Source: Streptomyces europaeiscabiei (GTDB lineage: Bacteria; Actinomycetota; Actinomycetes; Streptomycetales; Streptomycetaceae). Taken from it: 64,000 nt of DNA. The notes beneath the pieces are model-generated. The model searched no databases and had not been told where the DNA came from. It saw only the letters and a program-made list of their open reading frames with translations. Below are positions 43,273-52,173 of this stretch, one piece after another. Position numbers and translations under genes: made by a program. Every line of letters starts with the position of its first letter. Position 1 is the first letter of the stretch. Where the stretch lies: NCBI RefSeq assembly GCF_036346855.1, contig NZ_CP107841.1, forward strand, positions 8,312,001 through 8,376,000, written 5' to 3'.

Positions 43273-43340
43273 CCGACTCGTACGCGACTCCGACTCGTAC
43301 GCGACTCCGACTCGTACGCGACTCGGGCTCCTACGCGACT
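43273..43340. repeat. Four 17-bp units (CCGACTCGTACGCGACT)
   Basis: Units start at 43273, 43290, 43307 (identical) and 43324 (diverged), with a broken fifth. The array lies in the short convergent gap between the hydrolase stop (43244) and the MBL stop (43348) and almost touches the latter. Confidence 0.93.
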
Positions 43341-43347
43341 CCGGCTT

Positions 43348-44133
43348 CTATGCCGTACCGCGAGCCCTCTCGTACAGGACGGGGTCGTGCGCGTTGACGA
43401 CGGTCAGGTCGGTGTCGCCACGCCGGTGCAGCTCGGCCAGGCGGGCGTGGTTGTCGCGGACCATCCTCAGGTCGTACGCCACCAGGTTCTCCATGGTGCG
43501 AAGGGCGCGAGGTACCGGGGAGTGTCCGTCGAGCGTGCCGCGGTGGTAGAAGGCGTCGCCGGCGTGCAGGATCCAGCGGGTTCCGGTGTTCACCGCGACG
43601 CAGGCGTGGCCCCGGGTGTGTCCCGGCAGGGAGACCAGGACGATTCCCGGGGCGATGGTGTCGAGTTCCCTGGCGGCGGCGAAGCCGCGCCACGCCTCGC
43701 CGTCCGGGGTGTGCTCGACGATCTTCGGTCCGTGGGCCCACTGGGCCGGCCGGTAGCGGATCCGTTCCCGCCGGGACGGGGAGATCACGGACCCCAGGGC
43801 CTCGGCCGCGGTCGTGTGGACCTGGGCCTCGGGGAAGTCGGACAGCCCTCCGATGTGGTCCGAGTCGAAGTGTGTGACGACGATGTGGCGGACGTCGTCG
43901 CGCTGGAACCCGAGGGCCTCGATCTGACGCGCGGCCGTCTCCTCCGCCCGGAGTACGGGCCTGATCAGCCGCCGGGCCGGCCCCACACGGCGCCCGGGAT
44001 CGGCGATGTCGTGCAACCCGAACCCGGAGTCCACCAGAACCAGTCCGCCCGGCGCCTCGACGAGCAGGACGTGGCAGACCAGCGCGCCGGTGGGCGGGAG
44101 CATGGTCCCGCAGTTGAGGTGGTGGACCTTCAA
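43348..44133 (-). CDS. MBL-fold metallo-hydrolase
   Basis: A metallo-beta-lactamase-fold hydrolase of about 261 residues. Motifs: [12 protein letters not shown] (motif 1 Asp), [13 protein letters not shown] (motif 2), [12 protein letters not shown] (motif 3 His), HAGDAFYH (motif 4 Asp). Motif 2 reads H-F-D-S-D-H, lacking the second His of the classic HxHxDH, which could alter metal binding. The frame is open upstream; the family N-terminus [10 protein letters not shown] points to the TTG at 44133 as start, with a weak GAAAGCGG site. It may act as a lactonase or hydroxyacylglutathione-type hydrolase. Confidence 0.85.
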   Translation of the reverse strand: MKVHHLNCGTMLPPTGALVCHVLLVEAPGGLVLVDSGFGLHDIADPGRRVGPARRLIRPVLRAEETAARQIEALGFQRDDVRHIVVTHFDSDHIGGLSDFPEAQVHTTAAEALGSVISPSRRERIRYRPAQWAHGPKIVEHTPDGEAWRGFAAARELDTIAPGIVLVSLPGHTRGHACVAVNTGTRWILHAGDAFYHRGTLDGHSPVPRALRTMENLVAYDLRMVRDNHARLAELHRRGDTDLTVVNAHDPVLYERARGTA

Positions 44134-44489
44134 GGCAGTACCGCTTTCGGGGTGTCGACGGCAGAAGGACGCGACGCGCTCCCGGTCCTCCGTCCAGGAG
44201 GCCCGGCGGACAGCGTACGGCCAGCATCCCGCTCTTCGACTGCCGAGGGCCGGACCACCGACGAGCAGCCTGAACCGAGCCGCCCGTTCCGCACGGTGGA
44301 GACTGTCGATTCTCCGGGCGGCAGGTGGGCGACGGGGAACCCCTTCGCCGGGCGGCGACCGGAACCCTGGATCGCTCAGCCTGAGTCGTCCGAGGTGATC
44401 GCTGCTCAGGCTGAGCAACTGGCCGTCGGGCCGGCGGGGCTGACGCCGAGTCGCCGCCGGCTTGTCGGACAGGCCGCCCGCAGTGGTTC
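44134..44489. other. Gene-free stretch of about 355 bp
   Basis: No convincing gene. Short inverted segments CTGAGTCGTC/CTCAGGCTGAGC near 44388-44425 could be part of a terminator for the minus-strand gene fragment or a promoter for the MBL gene. Confidence 0.4.
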
Positions 44490-45590
44490 TCAGGCCCGCA
44501 GCGCCGCGTGTTCTTCGACGGCCAGTCCCGCAGGGGCTGTTACCGACTCGACCCGGCCTCCGGAGTCGATGGTGAGGTCGAGCCGTTCTCCAGCGACGGT
44601 GAGCCCTGCGACGCTGAGCGCGCCCACGGGGAGCGGACCGGTCGGCCGGAAGCGGAGGCGGCCGGCGGGTACGTCGGGATCCAGGCCGGTCATCGCGGTC
44701 ACGAGGGCGATGGCAGCCGCCGCCGACCAGGCCTGTGGGCGACACGCGGCCGGGTAGGGGACAGGTGCGGGGGTGTCCGTGCGGGCGTCGCCGCCCCAGA
44801 GTTCGGGCAGTCGGTGGTCGAAGGCGGGTGCGGCGGCGAGGACGCCCTCGATGAGGCGGGCGGCGGCGTCGGAGTGGCCGCTGCGGGCGAGGCCGGTGAC
44901 GGCGATGGCGGTGTCGTGGGGCCAGACGGTGCCGCAGTGGTAGCGCAGGGGGCCGTAGCCTCCGGACTTCGACGACATGGTCCGCAGGCCGTAGGCGTCG
45001 GACGTGTCGGGGGCGGCGAGCCGGGCGGCGACGGCGGAGGTCTCGTCGGCGTTGAGGATGCCGGTGGCCAGGAGGTGGCCCATGTTGCTCGTGACGGAGT
45101 CGGCGGGGCGTCCCGAGGCGTCGAGTGCCATGGCCGGGTAGGGACCTTGCTGGTCGGAGACCCAGAAGCGGGCGCGGAAGCGGTCGGCGAGGTCGGACGC
45201 GAAGGTCCGCCGGTGTTCGCCGTCCGGCAGGGCGAAGGCGTCGAGGAGCGCTGCTCCGGCGAGGGCCGCCTCGTAGGCGTAGCCCTGTACTTCGGCGAGT
45301 GCCAGGGGCGCTTCGGCGAGTCGGCCGTCGGTGAAGCGGACGGCGTCGGCGGAGTCCTTCCAGCCCTGGTTCGCCAGGCCGGTGCCGCGGTGGTCGATGT
45401 ACTTGAGGAACCCGTCTCCGGCCTGGGCGGCGGTGTCGATCCAGCCGAGCGCGGCCTTGAGCGCGGGCAGCAGCACCGCTGGACAGAGCCGGGCTACTGT
45501 CCCCCGGCACCACGGCCCTGCTGCACCGGGACTGGCGCTCGGCAATCGGGCATCACTCCGGCCCACCTCCCCGCGCCCCGTCGCGCCCAT
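44490..45590 (-). pseudogene. C-terminal fragment of a glycogen debranching-like (amylo-alpha-1,6-glucosidase) protein
   Basis: From about 45480 down to 44490 the frame reads as the (alpha/alpha)6-barrel of an amylo-alpha-1,6-glucosidase-like debranching enzyme: [71 protein letters not shown] and [14 protein letters not shown]. Intact relatives have roughly 650-720 residues with an N-terminal beta domain. Here some 330 N-terminal residues are missing, and the first 37 codons of the open frame look unrelated. It is probably a 5'-deleted relic, though an ATG at 45590 could allow a fragment to be made. Confidence 0.75.
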
Positions 45591-45703
45591 ATCCGCCGGG
45601 GCCTGTCCGGTGTTCCTCCCGGCCGATCGGACAGGCCCTGGCCCCTGTCCAGGAGCCCGGTGGAATGGCCGCAGACGAGGACGGCCCTACGTCGTGCTGC
45701 CGG

Positions 45704-45916
45704 TCAACGCCCGGCGACGTCCCGTGTCGACGCGGTGTCGACACGGACGGGTTCGGGGAACTGGGCAGGGGCCGTCGGGGTGAGCGGAGCTTCGGTGGGG
45801 GCTTCGGCCGGCTCGGCCGGTGGCGTCGGCAGGATGCGGTCCTCCCACCAGGACAGGGCCATCACGACGCCAAGCAGCACGAAGGGGGTCGAAGTGGAAA
45901 GGATCAGCGCGTACAT
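45704..45916 (-). CDS. Small single-pass membrane protein
   Basis: A 70-residue protein. MYALILSTSTPFVLLGVVMALSWWEDRILP forms one N-terminal membrane helix, followed by a cytoplasmic or external Pro/Ala/Thr/Glu-rich tail. The frame opens further upstream, but ATG 45916 directly precedes the helix. Its role is unknown. It stands alone between the debranching relic and the next divergent small gene. Confidence 0.6.
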   Translation of the reverse strand: MYALILSTSTPFVLLGVVMALSWWEDRILPTPPAEPAEAPTEAPLTPTAPAQFPEPVRVDTASTRDVAGR

Positions 45917-46297
45917 GGGTTGCCGCCTGCGGGAAACGTGCGACGCGGCGGGCAGCAGATCGGTGCCCGCTCGGAGCACATCGGGAGCGCGTCAGGATCA
46001 CATGACGACGGACGCGTGCGGGAACGGCTCACTCGTGGCGACGCGGCTTCCGGCACCGATGCGCAGGGTGCGCCCCCTGGGGAGCGCGTGGGCGGTGCGA
46101 CGCTGCCGGGGGCACGGGCGGCATGTCGCACGCTAGCCCTCGCGGCGGTTTCCCGACAGGCGTCAAGCAGCCATTCACGCGAGGCAGGACGCGTTGACAC
46201 CGCACGGTATCCGCAACCCTTGGGCAGGACTACGCTGTGGGGTGAGGCCCCAGTCCCCGGTATCGATGCTGTGTCCCGTTCCCGGGGGAGGCCCACC
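45917..46297. other. Divergent gap of about 380 bp
   Basis: No gene is supported. The stretch 46180-46270 is less GC-rich and ends with a strong GGGGGAGG ribosome-binding site for the gene at 46298. A promoter is likely but I cannot fix -35/-10 elements. Confidence 0.45.
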
Positions 46298-46576
46298 ATG
46301 TTCGTTCCGCTCCTCGTCCTCAGCGCGGCCCTGTTCGGCCTAGGCTTCCTCGACCCCCTCTGGTGGGTGGCGGCGGCGGTGCTGGTCTTCGTCGCCACCC
46401 GCCACGGTCGCGATCGCGGGGGAGGCTGGATCCGCGGCGACGGTTCCGATCTCGGTGACTATCGGGACTACGAGAACCGCCGGGATCGTCAGGACCGCTG
46501 GGATCGCCGCTACAGCCGTCAGCACCGGGCGCGTTGGCGGCGCGAGGACCGTCGAGACCGCGAACGCCGCGGATGA
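46298..46576 (+). CDS. Small membrane protein with an Arg/Asp-rich tail
   Basis: A 92-residue protein with two short hydrophobic segments (FVPLLVLSAALFGLGFLDPLWWVAAAVLVFVA) and a highly charged tail rich in Arg, Asp and Tyr (YRDYENRRDRQDRWDRRYSR). ATG 46298 follows GGGGGAGG. The function is unknown. The tail could bind nucleic acid or acidic phospholipid heads. It leads a plus-strand group with a PRC-barrel and an ANTAR gene. Confidence 0.8.
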   Translation: MFVPLLVLSAALFGLGFLDPLWWVAAAVLVFVATRHGRDRGGGWIRGDGSDLGDYRDYENRRDRQDRWDRRYSRQHRARWRREDRRDRERRG

Positions 46577-46757
46577 CCCGTCAAATGGCCGGAGCGGCGG
46601 GATCTGCGGGCCGAGGCCATGCGGGGGACGCGCCTGCGGCACCGGACGCCGGGTGCGGATGCAGCGGGAGCCGCATCGTGCGCTGCGGAGCTTTCCCGGG
46701 CGGGACCTGGGGCGCGACGCACGACCCCCACGCAGGTCGTCCAGGTAGGGAGAGACC

Positions 46758-47114
46758 ATGATTCACGCAGCCGACGTCCGAGAATGGCGCAACCGCGATG
46801 TCGTTGACGCCGAGTCGCGCAGGATCGGTGTCCTTGAGGCGGTCTATGTGGACACCACCACCGACGAACCGGCCATGGCCACGGTACGGACCGGACTGCC
46901 CACTCGGCACCGTCTGCTCTTCGTCCCCATCGAGAACGCGATCGTCGGGCCGGACTATCTCAGGGTCGGCTATGTCAGAACGCTGGTGAAGCGGGCCCCT
47001 TCGATCGGAACCGACGACGTACTGCCGGCCGAGCAGGAGGAAGCGATCTTCAACCACTACGGACTGGCCTACCAGCCCGGTGCGGCCGGAGAACGGCAAC
47101 TGGCGCGTCGCTGA
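46758..47114 (+). CDS. PRC-barrel domain protein
   Basis: A 118-residue protein with one PRC barrel (WRNRDVVDAESRRIGVLEAVYVDTTTDEPAMATVRTG, then RHRLLFVPIENAIVGPDYLRVGY). Many small streptomycete PRC proteins are stress-induced, but their role is unclear. ATG 46758 follows GGGAGAGACC. It lies 40 bp ahead of the ANTAR gene on the same strand. Confidence 0.87.
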   Translation: MIHAADVREWRNRDVVDAESRRIGVLEAVYVDTTTDEPAMATVRTGLPTRHRLLFVPIENAIVGPDYLRVGYVRTLVKRAPSIGTDDVLPAEQEEAIFNHYGLAYQPGAAGERQLARR

Positions 47115-47154
47115 CCACCTATGGACGGGATACCCGCTCTGTGAAGTACGGACC

Positions 47155-47514
47155 ATGCGCCAGATGACCCCGCCCGGTGTGGAACACCGGTTGTCGAGGA
47201 CCGCGCCGTCAGCGGGCCATGTGGCTCTGCTGGCCGAGGTCGTCGAACTGCGCGCCAGAAACCAGCAGTTGGGGCAAGCGATGGAGAGCCGGGAGGTGAT
47301 CGACCAGGCGCGCGGCATGCTCATGGCCCTGGCGCCGTGTTCCAGCGAGAGAGCCTGGGACCTGTTGGTGGGCGTGTCGCAGCACAGCAACACCAAGCTC
47401 CGGGACGTGGCCGCCGCTCTGGTCGCCACGACGAGGGACCGGACGCTCCCGGAACCGATACAGCGGGAGCTGCGCCGAGCACTGCGGCGCTTGCACGAGG
47501 CGGACCGGAGATGA
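47155..47514 (+). CDS. ANTAR-domain protein (short)
   Basis: A 119-residue protein. After a coiled segment (ALLAEVVELRARNQQLGQAMESREVIDQARGMLMAL) comes the three-helix ANTAR domain (CSSERAWDLLVGVSQHSNTKLRDVAAALV). ANTAR domains bind dual-hairpin RNA and antiterminate. No sensor domain is present. ATG 47155 is the likely start; ATG 47164 is also possible. It is convergent with a second ANTAR protein. Confidence 0.87.
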   Translation: MRQMTPPGVEHRLSRTAPSAGHVALLAEVVELRARNQQLGQAMESREVIDQARGMLMALAPCSSERAWDLLVGVSQHSNTKLRDVAAALVATTRDRTLPEPIQRELRRALRRLHEADRR

Positions 47515-47616
47515 CGGCGTACGTGCCCGGCGGACGGCACCGGGAGCTTGTCGGCCCAACTCTCCGGTGCCCTCGTCACTCGTCCAGGACAGCCGTCGGC
47601 GTGTCTGCCGCGCGGG

Positions 47617-48333
47617 TCAGGACCCCAGGCCTGCGAGGGGTTCGGAGTTGTCGATGAGGGCGCGGGCCACGTCGGCCAGGCGCCGGTTGTGGGCTCGGGC
47701 GTAGCCGCGCAGCGCGCGGAACGACTGCTCCATGTCGATGCCCTGCCGTTCGGCGAGTTTTCCCTTGGCCTGTTCGATCAGCACCCGGCTGTTCAGCGCC
47801 GTCTGCAGCTGCTCGTTGAGCACCGTGCTGCGCTGAGCGGTGCGTTGTTGCAGCAGGCTGATGGTGGCGACGTCCGCCAGCGCCTGGGCGATGAGTGTGG
47901 CGGCCGGGTCGAAGGGGCCGGGGGCGGCGCGGAAGAGGTTCAGGGCGCCCACGGTCTCCGCCCGCAGACGCATGGGCAGGGCCTGGACCGCCCCGAAGCC
48001 GCTGCGGTGGGCCGCCGTGGCGAAGCGCGGCCAGCGGTCGATCTCCCGGGTCAGGTCGTGGACGATCACCGGTGTGTTGGTGCGGAAGCACTCCAGGCAG
48101 GGGCCCTCGTCGTTCTGCAGCTGGAAGAGCTCCAGCAGGCGCACCTGTTCGTCGGAGGCGGCCATGAGGCGGAGTTTGCCGTCCTGGTCGGCAAGCAGCA
48201 CGCCGGCGGCGCTCGCGTCGAGAATGCCGACGCAGCGGTCGGTCAGCAGGCACAGGAAGTCGATGAGGTCGAAGTCGGCGACGAGGTTGTCGGCCAGCTC
48301 GACGAAGGTCTTGGCCAGAAGTTGTTGATCCAT
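47617..48333 (-). CDS. GAF-ANTAR protein
   Basis: A 238-residue regulator with an N-terminal GAF domain (about 10-160; CVGILDASAAGVLLADQDGKLRLMAASDEQ, then NDEGPCLECFRTNTPVIVHDL) and a C-terminal ANTAR domain (RVLIEQAKGKLAERQGIDMEQSFRALRGYARAHNRRLADVARALI). The GAF likely senses a small molecule or redox state, and the ANTAR binds nascent RNA. The start at ATG 48333 matches the family; GTG 48342 would add three residues. It precedes another GAF-ANTAR gene on the same strand by about 80 bp. Confidence 0.92.
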   Translation of the reverse strand: MDQQLLAKTFVELADNLVADFDLIDFLCLLTDRCVGILDASAAGVLLADQDGKLRLMAASDEQVRLLELFQLQNDEGPCLECFRTNTPVIVHDLTREIDRWPRFATAAHRSGFGAVQALPMRLRAETVGALNLFRAAPGPFDPAATLIAQALADVATISLLQQRTAQRSTVLNEQLQTALNSRVLIEQAKGKLAERQGIDMEQSFRALRGYARAHNRRLADVARALIDNSEPLAGLGS

Positions 48334-48412
48334 GGTGGGCACCCTCGATTGAGACTGTTCCCTGCCTGAAGGGGCGGGAAGGACGGCACGTTCCTGGGTC
48401 GGCACCGATACG

Positions 48413-49183
48413 TCAGATTTCCTCATCGGACTGCTCCGGCTCCGTGTCCGGTGAGAAACGAAGCCGACGGGCCACCACATCAGCCGCCACGTCGGCGAGT
48501 CGGTGTCCTCGTGCGTAGGCGTAGGCGCGGAGCCGGACGAAGGCTTCTTCGATGCCGACTCCGAGCTGGACCGTGAGCATCCCGCTGGCCTGGTCGATCT
48601 CCGCCCGGTACGCGCCCAGGTCCTCGAAGCAGTGGTCCGGCATCGGCCCGTCGGCGGGTGCGCCCGTCTCGTCGATCCTCGTATCGAGCAGGAGCAGTGT
48701 CGCGAGATCGGCGAACGCCAGCGCGTCGGCCAGTTGCTCCGTGTCCAGCACGGTCGGAATGTCGGCGTACAGGTCCAGGACTCCCGGGCTGATCGCGCCC
48801 TTCTGCAAGGGGAGGGAGAACACCGCGCGGGCTCCTGCTTTCAGGGCCGCATCGGTGAACACGGCCCAGTGATCCTGAAGTTCAGCGGTGAGCAGATCGG
48901 GTGCCAGGACGGCCGAGCCGCTTGCGAAGGCGTCCACGCAGGGCCCCTCGCCGAGCGTGAGCTGGAGCTCTTCCAGTTGCTCGCTGATGTCGTCGGTGCT
49001 GCACAGAGGATGGCTCGCCGCGGTCCGTGACATCGCCGACAGCCCGGCCCCGCCGACCGGCAGCGCGGCCACGGCCGCGGTGCACACATCCACGACACCG
49101 ACCCGGGCACCTCGTCGGGCCGCCTGCTCGGCCACCAGCAGCCGTATCCGGTCCGACCGCCTGTCAGGTCCCACCCGGGTCAC
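48413..49183 (-). CDS. GAF-ANTAR protein
   Basis: A 256-residue paralogue of the preceding protein: GAF part with LTLGEGPCVDAFASGSAVLAPDL and a C-terminal ANTAR (EIDQASGMLTVQLGVGIEEAFVRLRAYAYARGHRLADVAADVV). The open frame starts at 49249, but that would overlap the GNAT-like gene by 86 bp. GTG 49183, preceded by GGGGG, leaves a 20-bp overlap and a family-like N-terminus; GTG 49174 is also possible. The overlap suggests co-transcription with the upstream STAS and GNAT-like genes. Confidence 0.87.
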   Translation of the reverse strand: MTRVGPDRRSDRIRLLVAEQAARRGARVGVVDVCTAAVAALPVGGAGLSAMSRTAASHPLCSTDDISEQLEELQLTLGEGPCVDAFASGSAVLAPDLLTAELQDHWAVFTDAALKAGARAVFSLPLQKGAISPGVLDLYADIPTVLDTEQLADALAFADLATLLLLDTRIDETGAPADGPMPDHCFEDLGAYRAEIDQASGMLTVQLGVGIEEAFVRLRAYAYARGHRLADVAADVVARRLRFSPDTEPEQSDEEI

Positions 49184-49835
49184 CGCCCCCGGGCATCGTG
49201 ACGAGGCTCTCCGCCGCGCCGTGGCGTGTTCCCGGAGGGGGATGGACAAGCGCGCGGAACGTGGTGGTACCCAGTGGCCTGCGAAGCTCTCCGATGTCCA
49301 GCCACCCCCAGGAGCGGAGCGCGGCGAGAGTCGGGCGATCGGCCTGGTCCACCAACGTCGCGCCGAGCGATGCCTGACGGTCGGTCAGCAGTCGCTCCTG
49401 CACACGACGGGCGATCCCCCGGTCCTGCGGCTGTGGCCGGGTCATGATGCCGGCGAACGCGAAGACGCCGCCGGACACGGTGAGTTGCCCGACACCGCGC
49501 GGCAGTGTTCCCTCGAAGCCGAGCCACCAGGGGCCGTCGCCGCCCACCGGGAATCCGAAGGCGCACCCCGTCAGGCCGTCCGTCTCGGCGACCACCATGG
49601 CGAATCCCGGTCGGTGCATGTCCGTGGTGAGACGGTCCGAGAAGTTCTGACGGCTGGGACAGCGGTACGGATCACCCGGCGCCGTCGCGCGGGACTCCCC
49701 GTACAGATCCATCAGATCCTCGCGAAGGCTCTCCACCAGCCAACGGTTCAGCCGGCGCGGCCGCGTCGGAGCCATGGCGGAGGGCTCGCCGACCCTCGGT
49801 TGCCGTGACTGCCCCTGCCCGGGTTCGGCCGTCAT
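49164..49835 (-). CDS. GNAT-like acetyltransferase-fold protein
   Basis: A 223-residue protein with a GNAT-like core: AMVVAETDGLTGCAFGFPVGG, GQLTVSGGVFAFAGIMTRPQPQDRGIARRVQERLL (acetyl-CoA loop-like) and ADRPTLAALRSWGWLDIGELRRPLG. The start is fixed by an ATGA overlap with the STAS gene (49832-49835). I see no Shine-Dalgarno, in line with translational coupling. The loop is not a canonical Q/RxxGxG/A, so enzyme activity is uncertain. Confidence 0.72.
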   Translation of the reverse strand: MTAEPGQGQSRQPRVGEPSAMAPTRPRRLNRWLVESLREDLMDLYGESRATAPGDPYRCPSRQNFSDRLTTDMHRPGFAMVVAETDGLTGCAFGFPVGGDGPWWLGFEGTLPRGVGQLTVSGGVFAFAGIMTRPQPQDRGIARRVQERLLTDRQASLGATLVDQADRPTLAALRSWGWLDIGELRRPLGTTTFRALVHPPPGTRHGAAESLVTMPGGGDPGGT

Positions 49836-50281
49836 CGCGCATCGCCCGAGAGAACAGGCACAAGCGGGCCAGAGCGGTGCGGCGGGGCCGGCCGGGGCAC
49901 GGCCGCGGTGTCGCATCCGGGAGGAGTGTCGTCGCATTCGCGAGGAGAGGGCAGGTGGCCGAACGGAAGGCCGAGGAGCAGGGTCCCGCAGTCGGCGAGG
50001 TCGAGGATCCGAGCCAGGCCGGTCGGCGGGTGGTGCAGTCGAAGGGTCCCGCCGGCCAGGGCGGTCTGCCGCGCGGCGTGCAGGAACGCGCTGAGTCCGC
50101 TGCAGTCGCAGAAGGCGACGGGGGTGAGGTCGACGTCGATGGTGCGGATACCGTCTCGCAGGCATCGGGCCAGGGACACGCGCACCAACGGCGCGGAGGC
50201 GAGGTCGATCTCACCGGCCAGGGTGATCAGCGTCCGTGTCCTTCGGTCGTGACGGTGGACGGAGAGCTGTGGCAGGGGCAT
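49832..50281 (-). CDS. STAS-domain anti-sigma factor antagonist
   Basis: A 149-residue protein. The STAS fold reads TLITLAGEIDLASAPLVRVSLARCL, then TIDVDLTPVAFCDCSGLSAFLHAARQTALAGGTLRLHHPP. The phosphorylatable Ser is in DCSGLSAF. ATG 50281 follows GAGGCGTC; the open frame extends further without sense. It could be the partner of the SpoIIE/RsbW-like proteins at 31545 and 58108. It leads a four-gene minus-strand set of STAS, GNAT-like, GAF-ANTAR and GAF-ANTAR. Confidence 0.9.
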   Translation of the reverse strand: MPLPQLSVHRHDRRTRTLITLAGEIDLASAPLVRVSLARCLRDGIRTIDVDLTPVAFCDCSGLSAFLHAARQTALAGGTLRLHHPPTGLARILDLADCGTLLLGLPFGHLPSPRECDDTPPGCDTAAVPRPAPPHRSGPLVPVLSGDAR

Positions 50282-51504
50282 GACGCCTCGGTTCGGAAGG
50301 CCATCCGGCGGCGGACGCCCGGGTGCCACAGTTCCGGCTCCCGGGGCGCGCTCCCGGCAGGGGCGAATTTCGGCGGAGGCAGAGCAACGGCCGGCCCGGC
50401 AGCCTGCGCAGCAGGGCAGTGGACCCACCCGGTTCCCTCCAGGGATGCCGCCGGCGACGGACGAAGTCCGCATCCCGCAGCCATCTGTGTTCAGCAACAG
50501 CATGCCGCCGGGGTCTGGGGCGTCTCCATACCAGCGTATGCCTCGCGTCGAGTGACGGACGGTCCGAAGCAGCCCGATCCCAGGATGCGGACGGTGCGGA
50601 GGACACGGTGACGCGTGTATGCCCGAGGAACCGCACGGCACTCGGACACGAACACTCCTGACTGCCCGCCCGCGCACGGCACTTCGTGCACCGACCCGGG
50701 ATGCGGCTCGAACGACCGAGCGGTGGGCGGGGCGGGCCGGGGCGGTGGCGCGGTGCGTGCGCCGGGCTACGACGGTCAATCCGGAGCGGCGGCCCCGACG
50801 AGGGCGGATCCCTCGCACCGCAGAAGCCACGCGCGACCGGATCCCGGGCGGGCTCCCGAGCCTGAGGGCACGGCGTCAAGGCGGAGGCGGTCGGTCAGAA
50901 GTGGACAGCCGCCGACCTCCAACTCGCCCCTGGAACACGGGGCGAGCATCGTCGACGTCGCCGCAGAGGTCCGCGAGAACATACCGTGCCTCGTCCACGG
51001 CGATGAGCGCGCCCGCGGTCGGTGGCGGGCCGTCGTGGTCGGACGCGGCTGTCATGAGCCGATCCACCGACTTCGCCCGGTCTCGGGCGGGATGACCAGC
51101 AGGTCTCAGCGGCAGGGGCCGTGGGGAGAAGCAGCAGCGGCTTGTGCGGGTCGATCTCCGGGTGAACCGACCGACTTTGGCGAAGTGGCCGTCCACGGGA
51201 ACCCTGCCGGGGATGACGGCCGGTACATCGGGTTGACGGCGGTGCGGGTGATGCGGCGCCGGCCTCACGCAGGGCGGGCCCACCAGGGGCCAACACGTCG
51301 GTCAGCGGGGGCAGTTCGACCAGAGGATCTCGGGAGCGGGGTCACCAGGGCACCGGCATGATGCGTACCCGTCTCCGGCCCGGCTCCGCGGCGGCCCGGT
51401 TTTCATCTCTCGCCGAGAACGCCCCGGCGGAAGCCGGTGTGCGAAGTGCCCTCGGTGGTGTCCACGCTCCTCCGCGCCCCGCCGGGACGTGGACCCACGG
51501 CCGC
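50282..51504. other. About 1.2 kb with no supported gene
   Basis: Long open frames occur on both strands, as expected from GC content, but none starts behind a good ribosome-binding site and reads like a protein. The best minor candidate is 50876-51055 on the minus strand (59 codons, MTAASDHDGPPPTAGALIAVDEARYV-like start), which could be a remnant. No repeats or dyads stand out. Confidence 0.5.
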
Positions 51505-51852
51505 CTAGAGGTGGAGCAGCCGTTGGGTGATCTCCCGGTACTGCCTCAGCGCCTGCCGGAGTTCCTCGGGCTGTGTCTCGGGGTCTCGGTCCTGCCACCC
51601 GGCGCGCAGGACACGCCGCCGTGCCGCGAGGGCGCTCACGAGCTGTTCGGTGACCTCGTCGTAGGCGCTCTCGGCCTCTTCCAGCGCCTCGCGCGGAGTG
51701 TCGGCGAAGGTGTTGAGGACGTGTCGGAGGCGCAAGAGGATCTTGTCCTTCTCAGCCGACGGGAGCAGTGGCTCCGTGCCGGGGGTACGACGTTCGGAGG
51801 GGGCCGGCGTCTGGTCCGCGGGCTGCTGGGCGCGAGTCTGGTCGTACATCAT
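51505..51852 (-). CDS. Helical protein of unknown function
   Basis: A 115-residue, probably all-helical protein after a Gln/Pro/Thr-rich N-terminus. The region EKDKILLRLRHVLNTFADTPREALEEAESAYDEVTEQLVSALAARRRVL looks like long amphipathic helices or a coiled coil. Two adjacent ATG codons (51852, 51849) open it, and the first overlaps the stop of the small frame upstream (TGA at 51849-51851). I do not recognise the family. Confidence 0.6.
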   Translation of the reverse strand: MMYDQTRAQQPADQTPAPSERRTPGTEPLLPSAEKDKILLRLRHVLNTFADTPREALEEAESAYDEVTEQLVSALAARRRVLRAGWQDRDPETQPEELRQALRQYREITQRLLHL

Positions 51853-52031
51853 GGGGTGCCGCTTCCGTCTCGTCCGAAGGCGTCCTTGGTGTTGTCGGCG
51901 GCCTGCCCCAGGCTCTCGGAGCCCTGGCCGATCCTGTCCCGGCACCGCGGTCGCCCGTGGCGGGCGAGCCGGTCGAGGTCTTCGGCGATCCGCCCGTCCA
52001 GCGTCCCCGCTCTGTTCCCGGTCCGGTCCAC
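51849..52031 (-). CDS. Possible small protein coupled to the next gene
   Basis: A 60-codon frame from GTG 52031 ending in a TGA that overlaps the next ATG. The end reads RIGQGSESLGQAADNTKDAFGRDGSG, faintly like CsbD/stress small proteins. The 4-bp overlap is the main support, and there is only a weak AAGG upstream. It could be spurious. Confidence 0.35.
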   Translation of the reverse strand: MDRTGNRAGTLDGRIAEDLDRLARHGRPRCRDRIGQGSESLGQAADNTKDAFGRDGSGTP

Positions 52032-52173
52032 TGCCTTGGTTTCGCGGTGCGTCCGAGCCGGTCCACGGCCGGTGATCGCAGGGGTGTTCCATCCACGTGT
52101 CCCAGGCTGTGGCGACGCCGAGCCGGCAGCGTCGCCTCCTACGGCTCTCGACCGGGCGGGTGTGTGCCGTCCG

